Assembly (NCBI GenBank): GCA_963696665.1
Contig: CAVOLE010000031.1
Span: forward strand, 310,001 to 374,000
Length of the DNA: 64,000 nt
Direction of reading: 5' to 3'
From: Roseiarcus sp963696665
GTDB taxonomy: Bacteria; Pseudomonadota; Alphaproteobacteria; Rhizobiales; Beijerinckiaceae
This document shows positions 1 to 8,529 of this stretch, piece after piece. Every line of letters begins with the position of its first letter. Positions within the stretch are counted from its first letter, which is position 1. The translations under genes and the position numbers were made by a program. A model generated the notes under the pieces. The model made no database searches. It worked only from the letters and a program-made list of their open reading frames with translations, and had not been told where the DNA came from.

Positions 1-900
1 CTGCATACCCGCGTCTCGGGCGTCGCGGACGGCCTGGCGCGTGACGATACGCATGCGCTTGCGCTCGCGCGGCGGGCGGCCGCCAACCTCAACCGGCCGC
101 CGAAGCGCTCGATCGATTGGGCGAAGCCGGTCGAGCCTTTTTATCCGGCCGAGGAGCTCGAACTTGTCGCGCCGGTCGACCTTCGCCAGCAGGTCGACGC
201 GCGTGAAATCATTGCCCGGATCGTCGACGGTTCGGAGTTCGACGAGTTCAAACCCCGCTATGGCGTCACCCTGGTTACGGGATTCGCGCGCCTCTCGGGC
301 ATGCTGATCGGCGTCATCGCGAGCAATGGCGTGCTGTTTTCCGACAGCGCGCTGAAGGGGACGCACTTTATCGAACTCTGCGTCCAACGCGACGTTCCAA
401 TGCTTTTCCTGCAGAACATCTCCGGCTTCATGGTCGGACAACGCTACGAGGCGGGCGGCATCGCCAAGGACGGCGCGAAGCTCGTCACCGCGGTGGCCTG
501 CGCCAATGTGCCCAAGATCACGTTGATCGTCGGCGGCTCTTTCGGCGCCGGCAACTATGGCATGTGCGGGCGGGCGTATTCGCCTCGCTTCCTCTTCATG
601 TGGCCCAATGCGCGCATCAGCGTGATGGGCGGCGAACAGGCCGCGAGCGTGCTGGCGACGCTGAGGCGGGATGCGCTCGAGGCGGAAGGGCGCGAATGGC
701 CCAAGACTGACGAAGAAGGATTTAAGGCCCCAATTCGGGCCAAATACGAGGCCGAGGGTTCGCCCTATTATGCGACGGCTCGCCTCTGGGATGACGGTAT
801 CGTGGCGCCTCGGGAAACGCGGCGGGTTCTGTCGCTGGCGTTTTCGGCCACGCTTAACAGTAGGATCGAGCCGACCAAGTTCGGCGTTTTTCGCATGTAG
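1..900 (+). CDS. mccB: Methylcrotonoyl-CoA carboxylase carboxyltransferase (beta) subunit, 3' part
   Basis: The open frame runs in from the left edge with no start, so the N-terminus lies outside the window. It encodes the C-terminal 299 residues of a biotin-dependent acyl-CoA carboxyltransferase. The enzyme family moves CO2 from carboxybiotin to 3-methylcrotonyl-CoA in leucine breakdown. The crotonase-fold signature is clear: FLQNISGFMVGQRYEAGGI, then the glycine-rich VGGSFGAGNYGMCGRAY and MWPNARISVMGGEQAASV. This pattern fits MCC beta better than propionyl-CoA or acetyl-CoA carboxylase. The partner alpha subunit lies 5.2 kb downstream at 6101, whereas these genes usually sit close together. 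Family assignment is firm; the exact acyl-CoA substrate is inferred. Confidence 0.93.
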   Translation: MHTRVSGVADGLARDDTHALALARRAAANLNRPPKRSIDWAKPVEPFYPAEELELVAPVDLRQQVDAREIIARIVDGSEFDEFKPRYGVTLVTGFARLSGMLIGVIASNGVLFSDSALKGTHFIELCVQRDVPMLFLQNISGFMVGQRYEAGGIAKDGAKLVTAVACANVPKITLIVGGSFGAGNYGMCGRAYSPRFLFMWPNARISVMGGEQAASVLATLRRDALEAEGREWPKTDEEGFKAPIRAKYEAEGSPYYATARLWDDGIVAPRETRRVLSLAFSATLNSRIEPTKFGVFRM

Positions 901-933
901 TCTTGGGTGGGGTAGGGGGAGCGTAAGAAACAA

Positions 934-1839
934 ATGGGCGTGCCCAGTTTTCAGCAACTCATGTTGCCAACGCTGCAGACGGTTGGGCGGCGTTATGACG
1001 AGATCAGCATTTCGGGGTTGGAAGACGAAGTCGGCAAGACTCTCAAGATCACCCCCGAGGATCGGCAGCTCAGGCTGCCTAGCGGCAATCAGACGCTGTT
1101 CGCCAATCGGCTCAATTGGGCCAGGTCCTACTTGTCGAAGGCCGGGCTCATCGAACTGCCCCGCCGCGGCTACTGTCGCGCGACCGACCGAGGCCGCGAA
1201 CTGCTCGCCGAGGGGAAGAGCGAGATCGACCTCGGAACCTTGGAGCGCTATCCGGAATTCGTCGCTTGGCGATCACAAGGCAAAGGCGGGGAGGCGACAG
1301 AGGAAAGCGGCTCGCGGGACGATACCGAGGAGACGATGGCTTCGAGCTTCGAGCTCCTCAACGCGGAATTGGCGCGGGACATCGTCGGGCGAGTGCATTC
1401 CTTCAGCCCGGCCTTTTTCGAACGCCTCATCATCGACCTCCTCGTGCGCATGGGTTACGGCGGCGGACGCGTCGAGATGGGCCGAGCCCTCGGCCGGGTT
1501 GGCGACGGCGGCGTGGACGGCGTCATCAAGGAGGACGAGCTCGGCCTTGACGTCGTCTATGTCCAGGCCAAACGGCTTGATCCCAACAAGGCTGTCCCGT
1601 TATGCGAAGTGCGTGATTTTGTTGGCGGACTGGAGGGCCATCGGGCGAACAAGGGCGTGCTGGTCACGACCTCGTACTTTCCCTCTACCGCCTATGACTT
1701 CATCACTCGGGTCTCCAAGCGGGTCGTGCTGATCGACGGGCAAGGGCTTGCGAATCTGATAATTCGACATCGCGTCGGCGTCCGGATCAAGGACGTGTAC
1801 GAGGTGCGCAAGATCGACGACAGCTACTTCGTCGAATAA
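934..1839 (+). CDS. mrr: Mrr-type restriction endonuclease
   Basis: A 301-residue protein with the two-part layout of Mrr, a type IV restriction enzyme that cuts methylated DNA. Residues 1-110 form a winged-helix N-terminal domain (VPSFQQLMLPTLQ start, then SYLSKAGLIELPRRGYCRAT). Residues 155-290 form the Mrr catalytic domain of the PD-(D/E)xK nuclease fold: FFERLIIDLLVRMGYGG, then GDGGVDG with the metal-binding Asp195, then the QAK motif at 211-213. A GGGGGAG stretch precedes the ATG. The gene starts 33 bp after mccB on the same strand and may be cotranscribed with it, an odd place for a defence gene. No methyltransferase partner is present, as expected for type IV. Confidence 0.93.
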   Translation: MGVPSFQQLMLPTLQTVGRRYDEISISGLEDEVGKTLKITPEDRQLRLPSGNQTLFANRLNWARSYLSKAGLIELPRRGYCRATDRGRELLAEGKSEIDLGTLERYPEFVAWRSQGKGGEATEESGSRDDTEETMASSFELLNAELARDIVGRVHSFSPAFFERLIIDLLVRMGYGGGRVEMGRALGRVGDGGVDGVIKEDELGLDVVYVQAKRLDPNKAVPLCEVRDFVGGLEGHRANKGVLVTTSYFPSTAYDFITRVSKRVVLIDGQGLANLIIRHRVGVRIKDVYEVRKIDDSYFVE

Positions 1840-1923
1840 AGGGGGCCGACGTCGAAACGGGGCTTCAGCCGGCGCCGCGATAGCGTTGGAGGCTCTCCCT
1901 CCACTTCCCCGCATTTCCTCTAG

Positions 1924-2014
1924 CGTCATCGCGAGGAGCGAAAGCGACGCGGCGATCCAGAACTGCCGGCGCCGCGCTTCACCCCTATGGAATCTTCGCT
2001 TGGCTCGCAATGAC
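1924..2014. repeat. Dispersed intergenic repeat, GTCATCGCGAGG type (copy A)
   Basis: The stretch begins GTCATCGCGAGGAGCG, carries GCGACGCGGCGATCCAGA and ends CGCAATGACGG, so its ends form an inverted repeat. A related copy lies at 18865-19013. This looks like the palindromic intergenic repeat common in Rhizobiales genomes. It fills most of the gap between mrr and the MarR gene. Confidence 0.65.
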
Positions 2015-2117
2015 GGCTTTGCGTCGACCTGAAATCATCCCGCTCTAAGCTCGCCGCTTGATTTCAGGTCAAATCGCAGCCTCTCCTCAGTCTCGGTCTA
2101 CACATGTTTCGACCCGG

Positions 2118-2567
2118 CTACGCAAGCGCCTCCGCAACCCTTGTGAGCATCTCGACGGCATCCGGAGTCGAAGCCTCGCGCGCCAGCCGTTCCGATTTCT
2201 GCACGGCCAGGTGCGCTTGCGCCAGTGACGACCATCCTTTCTCCGTCAACTCGGCTCGTTGAATGCGGCCATGCTCCGTGTCAGGGCGGCGCTCGATCAG
2301 CCCTGACTGTTCCAGCTTCACCAGCATGGCCTGCATGGTCTGCGGGGTCACAAACGCCCGCCGTGCGAGCCTTGCGTTCGACGCGCCCGGTTCGTCTTCG
2401 AGGCTCGCCAGGACTGCATATTGTGGCGCGTTCAATCCGGTCTCTTTCAACTGCCGGTCCATATGCAGGCGCATCGCGTGCTGCGCGCGCTTCAGCGCAT
2501 AGCCGAGCGTTTCATGCGGCAAGAAGGGTTGGTCTGCGGCGATCGGCGCCGTCTTGGGGTTTGTCAT
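2118..2567 (-). CDS. MarR family transcriptional regulator
   Basis: A 149-residue winged-helix regulator. Recognisable parts are the dimerisation helix LGYALKRAQHAMRLHMDRQL, the helix-turn-helix region SNARLARRAFVTPQTMQAML and the wing with RRPDTEHGRIQRAELTEKG. It lies divergently from a decayed VOC (glyoxalase-like) gene that starts 65 bp away. The shared gap carries a perfect inverted repeat at 2585-2602, so the protein probably represses itself and once controlled the neighbour. The ligand is unknown. Confidence 0.88.
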   Translation of the reverse strand: MTNPKTAPIAADQPFLPHETLGYALKRAQHAMRLHMDRQLKETGLNAPQYAVLASLEDEPGASNARLARRAFVTPQTMQAMLVKLEQSGLIERRPDTEHGRIQRAELTEKGWSSLAQAHLAVQKSERLAREASTPDAVEMLTRVAEALA

Positions 2568-2584
2568 ATCAGGGGGCTTACATT

Positions 2585-2602
2585 ATATCAGTCACCTGAT
2601 AT
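2585..2602. promoter_or_regulatory. Candidate MarR operator
   Basis: ATATCAG and CTGATAT form a perfect 7-bp inverted repeat with a TCAC spacer, between the divergent MarR and VOC starts. A further ATATCAG half-site lies at the MarR start codon. Size and place fit an autoregulatory MarR site. Assignment is by inference. Confidence 0.55.
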
Positions 2603-2632
2603 TAGTCTCTTCCGCCTGAAAGGACAACTGGA

Positions 2633-3007
2633 ATGCCCCGTCTCGTCGGACCCGACTTCATTGGTATCCAGGTCGCCGACCTCGATGCGGCTCGCACGTT
2701 CTATACGAAGGTCGTCGGATTGACCGCGGCCCCGAATGGACCGCCATGAGCCGTGGTTTTCGACACGAAGCCGATCCCCTTCGCCGTGCGCACACCCGTG
2801 GTCGATCTCGATGCCGTCGACATGCTCGGCCATGGTATCGCCATTTGGTTCGGCTGTGACGACGCCGACGCCTTGCACGACCACCTCGCCTCACGAGACG
2901 TGCCGAGAATATGCCGCATCCGGGTGAAAGGCTCGTCGCGAGGGCATCCAGGGTCTTGGCTAGGGTTCCCGGCCCGGGGGCGGGAGACATCCAAGCTTTT
3001 CGAATGA
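2633..3007 (+). pseudogene. Decayed VOC/glyoxalase-family protein
   Basis: The start encodes a normal VOC N-terminus (PDFIGIQVADLDAARTFYTK). An in-frame TGA follows at 2747, where related proteins usually have glycine, which would need only a GGA to TGA change. The same frame then continues with VOC-like sequence (AVVFDTKPIPFAVRTP, IAIWFGCDDADALHDHLASR). After about 2905 the similarity ends and the frame runs on into intergenic repeat sequence. It therefore has both a nonsense mutation and a lost C-terminus, which argues for genuine decay rather than a single sequencing error. An intact copy would have been a small metal-dependent enzyme or resistance protein under the divergent MarR regulator. 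Confidence 0.72.
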
Positions 3008-3015
3008 GAAGCCGT

Positions 3016-3202
3016 CCTGGCCGGGCTTGTCCCGGCCATCCACGCGTTTCGGCGCAGAGAACGATGGCAAGGGGACGGCGAACTCACAAAGCGTTGTTTC
3101 TGAGGTCCTTGCGACGATCCGGTGCTGCCGGGCTTATCTCTGAGGCGGCGCAGCGTAGATGGCCGGGTCAACCCCCGGATTCTAGTCCGGGGGCTGGACG
3201 GC
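3016..3202. repeat. Dispersed intergenic palindromic repeat, GGCCGGGCTTGTCCCGGCC type (copy A)
   Basis: The left end reads CTGGCCGGGCTTGTCCCGG and the right end carries GTAGATGGCCGGGTCAACCC followed by a CCCCCGGA/TCCGGGGG stem. A related copy lies at 46663-46772. The element directly follows the point where the VOC gene loses similarity, and may mark the truncation. Confidence 0.6.
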
Positions 3203-3432
3203 AGAGGCTCCGAGGCGAGTTGGAACCAGCCGACCAACAAGCTAGCGCTATAGGAGGCGCGAATTGATTTGACAAAATCAGAAATACACGATATGTATTT
3301 CCGTTATCGGAATCAACGTCCTGCTCGCCGAAAGACGGGCGGGAAAACGAGAAGCCGTGGCTGTTTAAAAACATTGGCGGCTACAGCCCCGCCCGGCGAA
3401 TCGGAAATCGGGGAATTTTTTTATTTGAATCG

Positions 3433-3545
3433 GTTGTAACCCATTGAAAAGTCCCGATTCGGAAAAATAAACGCTAGTAAACGCTAGTTATTTTACTAGC
3501 GCTTACTAGCGCTTACTAGCGTTTGAGCGCGTTTATTTGCGAGCG
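3433..3545 (+). repeat. AT-rich palindromic repeat built of 10-bp units, copy 1
   Basis: Two AAACGCTAGT units are followed by a TTATTTTA centre and then three inverted ACTAGCG(C/T)TT units plus one degenerate unit, so the whole can fold as a large hairpin. On the left is a conserved flank whose reverse complement reads GAATCGGGACTTTTCAATGG. Copies in the opposite orientation lie at 8109-8226 and 36412-36519. Farther left, at 3266-3285, is an AAATCAGAAAT-type motif that recurs at a similar distance from the other copies. From 3546 to 3821 I see no gene or further structure. Confidence 0.8.
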
Positions 3546-3821
3546 AATTCCCGCTTTGGTTGTATCCGCCGCTTAGCGAAGGAAACGCCCACGCGCTACG
3601 CGTATTATTTGGCATTTCGATGAGAAGAGAAACTCCTAGCCTTGACCGGCGTACAAGAACAAATCGTAATTATCCACTCTGCTTGCTTGCTTGCATGGCC
3701 AACCGGAGAGAGCCTGCATCAGGCGATATCCGCTCGACTGGAGTTCTGACGGGCCGAGGTTTCGCTCGCACGCGAGGCCGTTCCGCTCTGGCTTTCGCCG
3801 TGCGCCTCATCAGGCGCCCGG

Positions 3822-4398
3822 CTATCGAATTGAGCGTTTGCGCAACAGACCTTCGAGCAGAGCAGCCAGCCCGATCTGGATGGCGGATGCGATAAGCGGC
3901 TGCGCCCGGTTTCCGCCAGGAACGCCAACAATGATGTTCTCAACCCGCTTTTCGATTTCGTCCGATAGTTTTTCCGCTCCGCTTACAACCTGGGCTTGGG
4001 CTGTCCCCACAAACTCTTGCCTTTTCGCCTCAGCCCGCTCCCGCAGCACCTTGGTCGCAGAATCGACAAGCGATGAAGACAATTCCGTCAAAGGCGAAGT
4101 GAGGCTTGCAAGGGTCTTACCTTTGGCTCGGCCTCGAAGCGACGCCAAAGTCCACAGCGCTATGCCCAATCCAATGATGGCGGTTGGAACCGGATGGCGT
4201 TTGCCGGCAAACTCAAGGGCGCCCGACCACGACAAATCCGCCAGACCGACCCGCGAAGCCGCTCCGGAAGCCGCTTCCGAAGCGAAGATTCGAGGGCGTC
4301 AAATTGAACCGCAACTGGTCAATCGTCGAACCCATCTCGGCTCTCAGCACCTTGGCCTGCGCTTCATAGTCGCTTGAACTCGGAAGGTTCACGCTCAC
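3822..4398 (-). CDS. DUF3618 family protein (frameshifted)
   Basis: The N-terminal part (from a GTG at 4398) reads as a DUF3618 domain: YEAQAKVLRAEMGSTIDQLR, then FNLTPSNL. The reading then moves to another frame with ASEAASGAASRVGLADLSW, then SGALEFAGKRHPVPTAIIGL. Removing one base near 4284 joins the two parts into one protein of about 192 residues. It has a membrane-associated hydrophobic stretch (PTAIIGLGIALWTLA) and a second one near the C-terminus. Its start overlaps the stop of the YqjE-like gene (GTGA), so it is the last gene of a three-gene membrane/stress operon. Function unknown. The extra base may be a sequence error. Confidence 0.75.
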
Positions 4399-4763
4399 GG
4401 CTCAAGCCCTCCAAGAAGCGACGAGATCTGTGAGATGCTCTTCGTCGGGATAAGCCGCGACGGCTTGAGACCCCGCATCCCCACCCATGCCAGCACCAAG
4501 CCCACAACGATCACCGCGAGCGCGAGAATGAGAAACGCGAGATCAAGCGGAACGCCGAGGCGGGTCAACAACAGAGCGCAGGCTACGATGACAAGCCCAA
4601 GGCCCACTGGGAGGAGGATCAACCCGGCGACCAAGGCGACCAGGCTGGATGCAACCCGGCCGCCACGCTCGCTCATCTCCGCCCGAACCAGCGAGAGCTC
4701 TATGCGCGCCAGATCTTGACCTTGACGAACAAGGTCGCGCAGCAGGTCAATCGTCGAGCGCAT
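4395..4763 (-). CDS. YqjE/DUF1469-like (phage holin superfamily) membrane protein
   Basis: A 122-residue protein starting MRSTIDLLRDLVRQGQDLAR. An amphipathic N-terminal helix is followed by two long membrane segments (about residues 37-62 and 68-95), the layout of YqjE/Actinobacterial Holin-X family proteins. Its neighbours are a YqjD-like gene 94 bp upstream and an overlapping DUF3618 gene downstream. The order resembles the yqjD-yqjE stress-induced pair of enterobacteria. The role is unproven, probably linked to the membrane in stress or stationary phase. Confidence 0.8.
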   Translation of the reverse strand: MRSTIDLLRDLVRQGQDLARIELSLVRAEMSERGGRVASSLVALVAGLILLPVGLGLVIVACALLLTRLGVPLDLAFLILALAVIVVGLVLAWVGMRGLKPSRLIPTKSISQISSLLGGLEP

Positions 4764-4857
4764 CGGCTAGCTCATCTTGCCGAAAAGGAGCTCCAAACGG
4801 TCGATCGCAGCCGGAGCCTGCTTCTGCGCGATCTCGGCGTTCACAAGGCTCATCGGC

Positions 4858-5214
4858 CTAACCGCGAGCCAGAAGCGCGAGCAGAAGCCCCGCGGAAAAC
4901 GCGATTCCAATCGCCGCGAGCGGGTTCTTGCGAATGGCCCCGCTCAATTGCTCGGCTGCTTGCGACAATTCCTCACTGTTCGCGAGACGGTCGCGGCCTT
5001 GCTGGTAAAGGTCCGACGCGGCCGCGGCGGCTTTCGCGGCGGCGTCGTCGAGATGGGTCTGCGAGGCGATCCCCTTGGCGCTATCTACCGCGTGTTGGGC
5101 AGTCCCTTTGGCGCTTTCGAGAGCCTGCTTCGCGGTCTTGGAGGCCGTGGACAGCGCCGCGGCGCCGCGATCTTGCGCCTCTTCGCCCCGGTCCGGTTGA
5201 TCATTCCAGGTCAT
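4858..5214 (-). CDS. YqjD/ElaB (DUF883)-like membrane-anchored protein
   Basis: A 118-residue protein with a long Ala/Asp/Lys-rich amphipathic helical region (residues 20-85) and one C-terminal membrane anchor (NPLAAIGIAFSAGLLLALLA). This is the layout of YqjD/ElaB proteins, which in E. coli tether ribosomes to the inner membrane in stationary phase. A GGGAGGAAG ribosome-binding site precedes the ATG. It is the first gene of the operon that continues with the YqjE-like and DUF3618 genes. Function here is by analogy. Confidence 0.8.
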   Translation of the reverse strand: MTWNDQPDRGEEAQDRGAAALSTASKTAKQALESAKGTAQHAVDSAKGIASQTHLDDAAAKAAAAASDLYQQGRDRLANSEELSQAAEQLSGAIRKNPLAAIGIAFSAGLLLALLARG

Positions 5215-5343
5215 CTGCTTCCTCCCTCACTAGGGCCCTACCGCCGAAACCTTGCGCCTTCCTGGTCAAGTCAGACGGCTTCTCCCTTCTCAAACCTCCG
5301 CCGATTTACAATGTTCCGCTTGCGATCACCGTATTGGGCGAAG

Positions 5344-5826
5344 TTAGTGCAGCGAAGTGAGCGTGAGCGTCGTAACTCCAGCGGCGAAATTGAGCCCGGA
5401 CTGACCCTGGACGGTGAGGGGCTGCAGAGAAAATGCGCGCCCGGTTCCGCCCACGAGGAGGTTAGCGCCGAGACCAGCGCCGGCAGTCGCCTCGGCGCCG
5501 ACGCCGCCGTAAGTTCCCGCGAGCGCTCCATGCGGGAAGCCCGTCGAAGGAGCGAGAACGCCCCAAACCATGGTTCCCTGCTGGACAGCGCCAAGGGCGA
5601 GGCCGAATTTGTCAATGCGGCCGATATAATTGTCGGGCGGCGCTCCGCTTGCGGGAGCGAAACTGCAGGTCATCGTCTGTTGCTGCGATATCAACAGGCC
5701 TATGCCGGCCGACACGTCGCAAGTGAGCGTTCCGACCTTTATCGACGATTGAGCAAGCGCCGGGGAAGCGGCGAAGGCAGCCAGGGCGGCGGCCGCGCTC
5801 AAAGACGCGAGAAAACGATTGCTCAT
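5344..5826 (-). CDS. DUF992 family exported protein
   Basis: A 160-residue protein. The start at 5826 is chosen because it gives a clear signal peptide (MSNRFLASLSAAAALAAF, cleavage after ASPALA) and has AAAGGAAAG just upstream. The mature part matches DUF992: KVGTLTCDVSAGIGLLISQQ, then QTMTCSF, with paired cysteines and a YIGRIDKFGLALG stretch. It is a small periplasmic or envelope protein of unknown function, common in Rhizobiales. It sits alone between the YqjD operon and divergent mccA. The 5827-6100 gap shows no other gene. Confidence 0.88.
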   Translation of the reverse strand: MSNRFLASLSAAAALAAFAASPALAQSSIKVGTLTCDVSAGIGLLISQQQTMTCSFAPASGAPPDNYIGRIDKFGLALGAVQQGTMVWGVLAPSTGFPHGALAGTYGGVGAEATAGAGLGANLLVGGTGRAFSLQPLTVQGQSGLNFAAGVTTLTLTSLH

Positions 5827-6100
5827 TCTGAAACTTTCCTTTGCGTGTGAATGCGCCTGGCGCCACCGCAGAATCGTATACGCCCAACGGTAGCTTTGAA
5901 CGTTGATCGATGTCAAAGCGTGTCCGACTCGATCGGCGATCCCCTTGGCGCGCGCCCGAACTGCGATCGCAGTCAGGACGGAGTTCACGCCTCAACGCTG
6001 AGTAACCCGCCGGAGCGATCACCTTTCCGGACGTTGGACGGGGCATGCCGCTCGCCATCCGAAGGCGTGTTCGGTACAGAAGTGTCGGCCGGAGCCTGAC

Positions 6101-8078
6101 ATGTTCGCCAACGTCCTGATCGCCAATCGCGGCGAGATCGCCTGCCGCATCATTCGCACCGCGCGAGACATGGGAATGCGGTCTATCGCGATGAACACGC
6201 CTGCGGACCGCGGGGCGTTTTTCACCCGCCTTGCCGACGAAGCGCACGAGATCGGCGAGGGCGCCAATGGCTATCTCGACCAGGCCGCCATCCTCGCGCT
6301 GGCGAAGAAGGTCGGCGCCGAATGTCTACATCCGGGCTACGGCTTCCTGTCCGAAAACGCCGATTTCGCCGAAGCCTGCGCAAAGGCCGGCGTTGTCTTT
6401 GTTGGCCCACCCGCCGGGGCGATGCGGACGATGGGCCTGAAAAGCTCGGCGAAAACGCTGATGCAGCGGGCCGGCGTGGCGGTCGTGCCCGGCTATCACG
6501 GCGACAACCAGAACCCGAAATTCCTGCGCGAGAAGGCCTACGAGATCGGCTATCCGGTGCTGATCAAGGCGATCGCCGGGCGGAGGCGGGCGCGGCATGC
6601 GCCGCGTCGACGCGCATGTCGAATTCGATGCGGCGCTCGAGAGCGCGAGCCGCGAGGCCGAGGCCGCGTTCGGCGACGGTCGGGTGCTGATCGAGAAATA
6701 TATCGCCTCGCCCCGCCATATCGAATTGCAGGTGTTCGCCGACGCGCATGGGGCTTGCGTCCACCTCTACGAGCGCGACTGCTCGGCCCAGCGCCGGCAT
6801 CAGAAGGTGGTCGAGGAATGCCCGGCGCCGGGACTGCCGGAGGACACGCGCACCGCGATGGCGAAAGCCGCGACCGAGGCAGCGCTGGCCGCCGGTTATG
6901 TCGGCGCGGGCACGGTCGAATTCATCGCCGATCCGTCGCGTGGCCTGAAATCCAGCGACTTCTACTTCCTGGAGATGAATACGAGGCTCCAGGTCGAGCA
7001 TCCGGTGACCGAAGCGGTGACCGGCCTCGACCTGGTCGAATGGCAGTTCCGGATAGCGGCTGGGGAGCCTCTGCCGCTCAAGCAGAGCGAGATTGCTTGC
7101 GCCGGCGCGGCGATCGAGGCGCGTGTCTATGCCGAGGATCCGGAGCACAACTTTCTGCCCTCGGCCGGGCTGATCTACGCCATGACCTTCAAGGGCGAGG
7201 ACGGCGCTCGAGGGGTCCGGATCGACACGGGCTTCGAAGCCGGCGACAGCGTCACGCCGTTCTACGATCCGCTGATCGCCAAGGTGATCGCGCATGGGCC
7301 GACCCGCGCCGAGGCGCTCGGCGCGCTCGCAAGCGCGCTGGACGGCGCTGTGATCATCGGGCCGAAGACCAATCTCGCTTTCTTAAGCAAGCTCTTGCGG
7401 AGCCCGGAGTTCGAGGCGGGAAGGATCGACACCGGCTTCATCGACGCCAATCTCGGGCGCCTCGGGGCCCAGCCGCATCCGGCGAACAGAAAAGCCGTTC
7501 ACGCCGCCGCGCGGCTTCTCATCGAACGGCGCGACGAGAGCAAGGAGTCGCCGCTTCACCCGTTCGACCCCTGGCGGGTCGCCGACTCTTTCGAGCTCAT
7601 CGGCTTCCGCCGGACGAGCGTCGACGTCACGGTCGACGGCGTCCCGATGCGGGCGCATCTCGTCGAGGGCGCCAACATGGACCCCATCGCCAAGAACGAG
7701 GGCGCCGAGGCGGGCGACGCGGTGACGCTCCTCGAGGCCAAGGGCGGCGTGTACGCGTTCGCCGGCGGGCGGCAGGCGTTCGTCGAGCTCGTCGATCCGT
7801 TCGCGAAGGCCGAGGCCGAGGTGGAGGGCGACGCCGCGATCCGCGCGCCGATGAACGGACGCCTCGTCGCGGTCGCCGTCGAGGAGGGCGACATGGTTGA
7901 AGCCGGGCAGCGCCTCGCGGTGGTCGAGGCGATGAAGATGGAGCATGCGCTCGTCGCGCCGCACGCGGGCGTCGTGCGCGACCTCAGCGTGAGCGTCGGC
8001 GAGCAGGTCGAGATGGGCGAGACCATCATGCGGGTGGAGAAGGGGCGGGAAGGGCAGGGGCAGGCCGAAGGCGCGTGA
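6101..8078 (+). CDS. mccA: Methylcrotonoyl-CoA carboxylase biotin-carrying (alpha) subunit (frameshifted)
   Basis: Biotin carboxylase plus biotin carrier subunit of the acyl-CoA carboxylase whose other subunit ends at 900. The N-terminus FANVLIANRGEIACRIIRTA is typical of biotin carboxylases. The frame changes inside the glycine-rich ATP loop: the DNA reads GCCGGGCGGAGG near 6578-6580 where removing one G restores AGGGGRGMRRVDAH. The rest is intact: the EMNTRLQVEHPVTE motif of the carboxylase and a C-terminal biotinyl domain with VEAMKMEHAL, where the lysine carries biotin. Restored length is about 658 residues, normal for MccA. With the extra base the enzyme would be lost. The G run makes a sequence error likely. 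Confidence 0.88.
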
Positions 8079-8108
8079 CACTGAGGCGCTGACGCAGCCC
8101 TTCGACTC

Positions 8109-8226
8109 GGCGCAAATAAGAGCCAATAAACGCTAGTAAGCGTTAGTAAACGCAAATAAGCGCTAGTAAATTAGCTAGCGTTTACTAGCGTTTATTTTTC
8201 TGAATCGAGACTTTTCAATGGGTTAC
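8109..8226 (-). repeat. AT-rich palindromic repeat built of 10-bp units, copy 2
   Basis: Reading left to right there are four units of AARCG(C/T)TAGT type (one reads AAACGCAAAT), a TTAG centre, then two inverted AGCGTTTACT-type units. After these comes the conserved flank TGAATCGAGACTTTTCAATG followed by GGTTAC. The flank continues as an AT-rich stretch with TTTCTGTTTTTGTCAA at 8351-8366, matching the motif beside copies 1 and 3. The remaining gap up to 8529 holds no gene. It follows mccA directly. Confidence 0.8.
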
Positions 8227-8529
8227 AGGTGAAAAAAATAAAAAAAATCTCGGGCTCGTGGGTTGTGCAAAACCTCTGGTTGTCCTCCGTCTCTTTGACC
8301 TCAACGCACTACCCGAGTTCAACTCCGACGATTTCCAACGATAACGACGATTTCTGTTTTTGTCAACAGATAGCGACTTATGCTCGGATTTACCGACGGA
8401 AGCCAACTGCCGCCGCGCCAGGCTATTGACTGCCGCGGGCCGCTTCTGCAAGCTCCGCAGCGGCGCTGTGATGCTGGCGAAGAGGCTGGCGAGTGGAGCG
8501 CTTCGGTGCGCTCGTAGGCGGGCAAACCC

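Noticed and set aside
3433..3545. CRISPR array for the AT-rich 10-bp repeats
   Set aside because: Units are only 10 bp, adjacent without spacers, and arranged as an inverted repeat. No cas genes are present.
1..8078. Composite mobile element bounded by AT-rich repeats 1 and 2
   Set aside because: There is no transposase. The copies are in opposite orientation, and mccA, an ordinary metabolic gene, lies inside. Kept only as an observation on the repeats.
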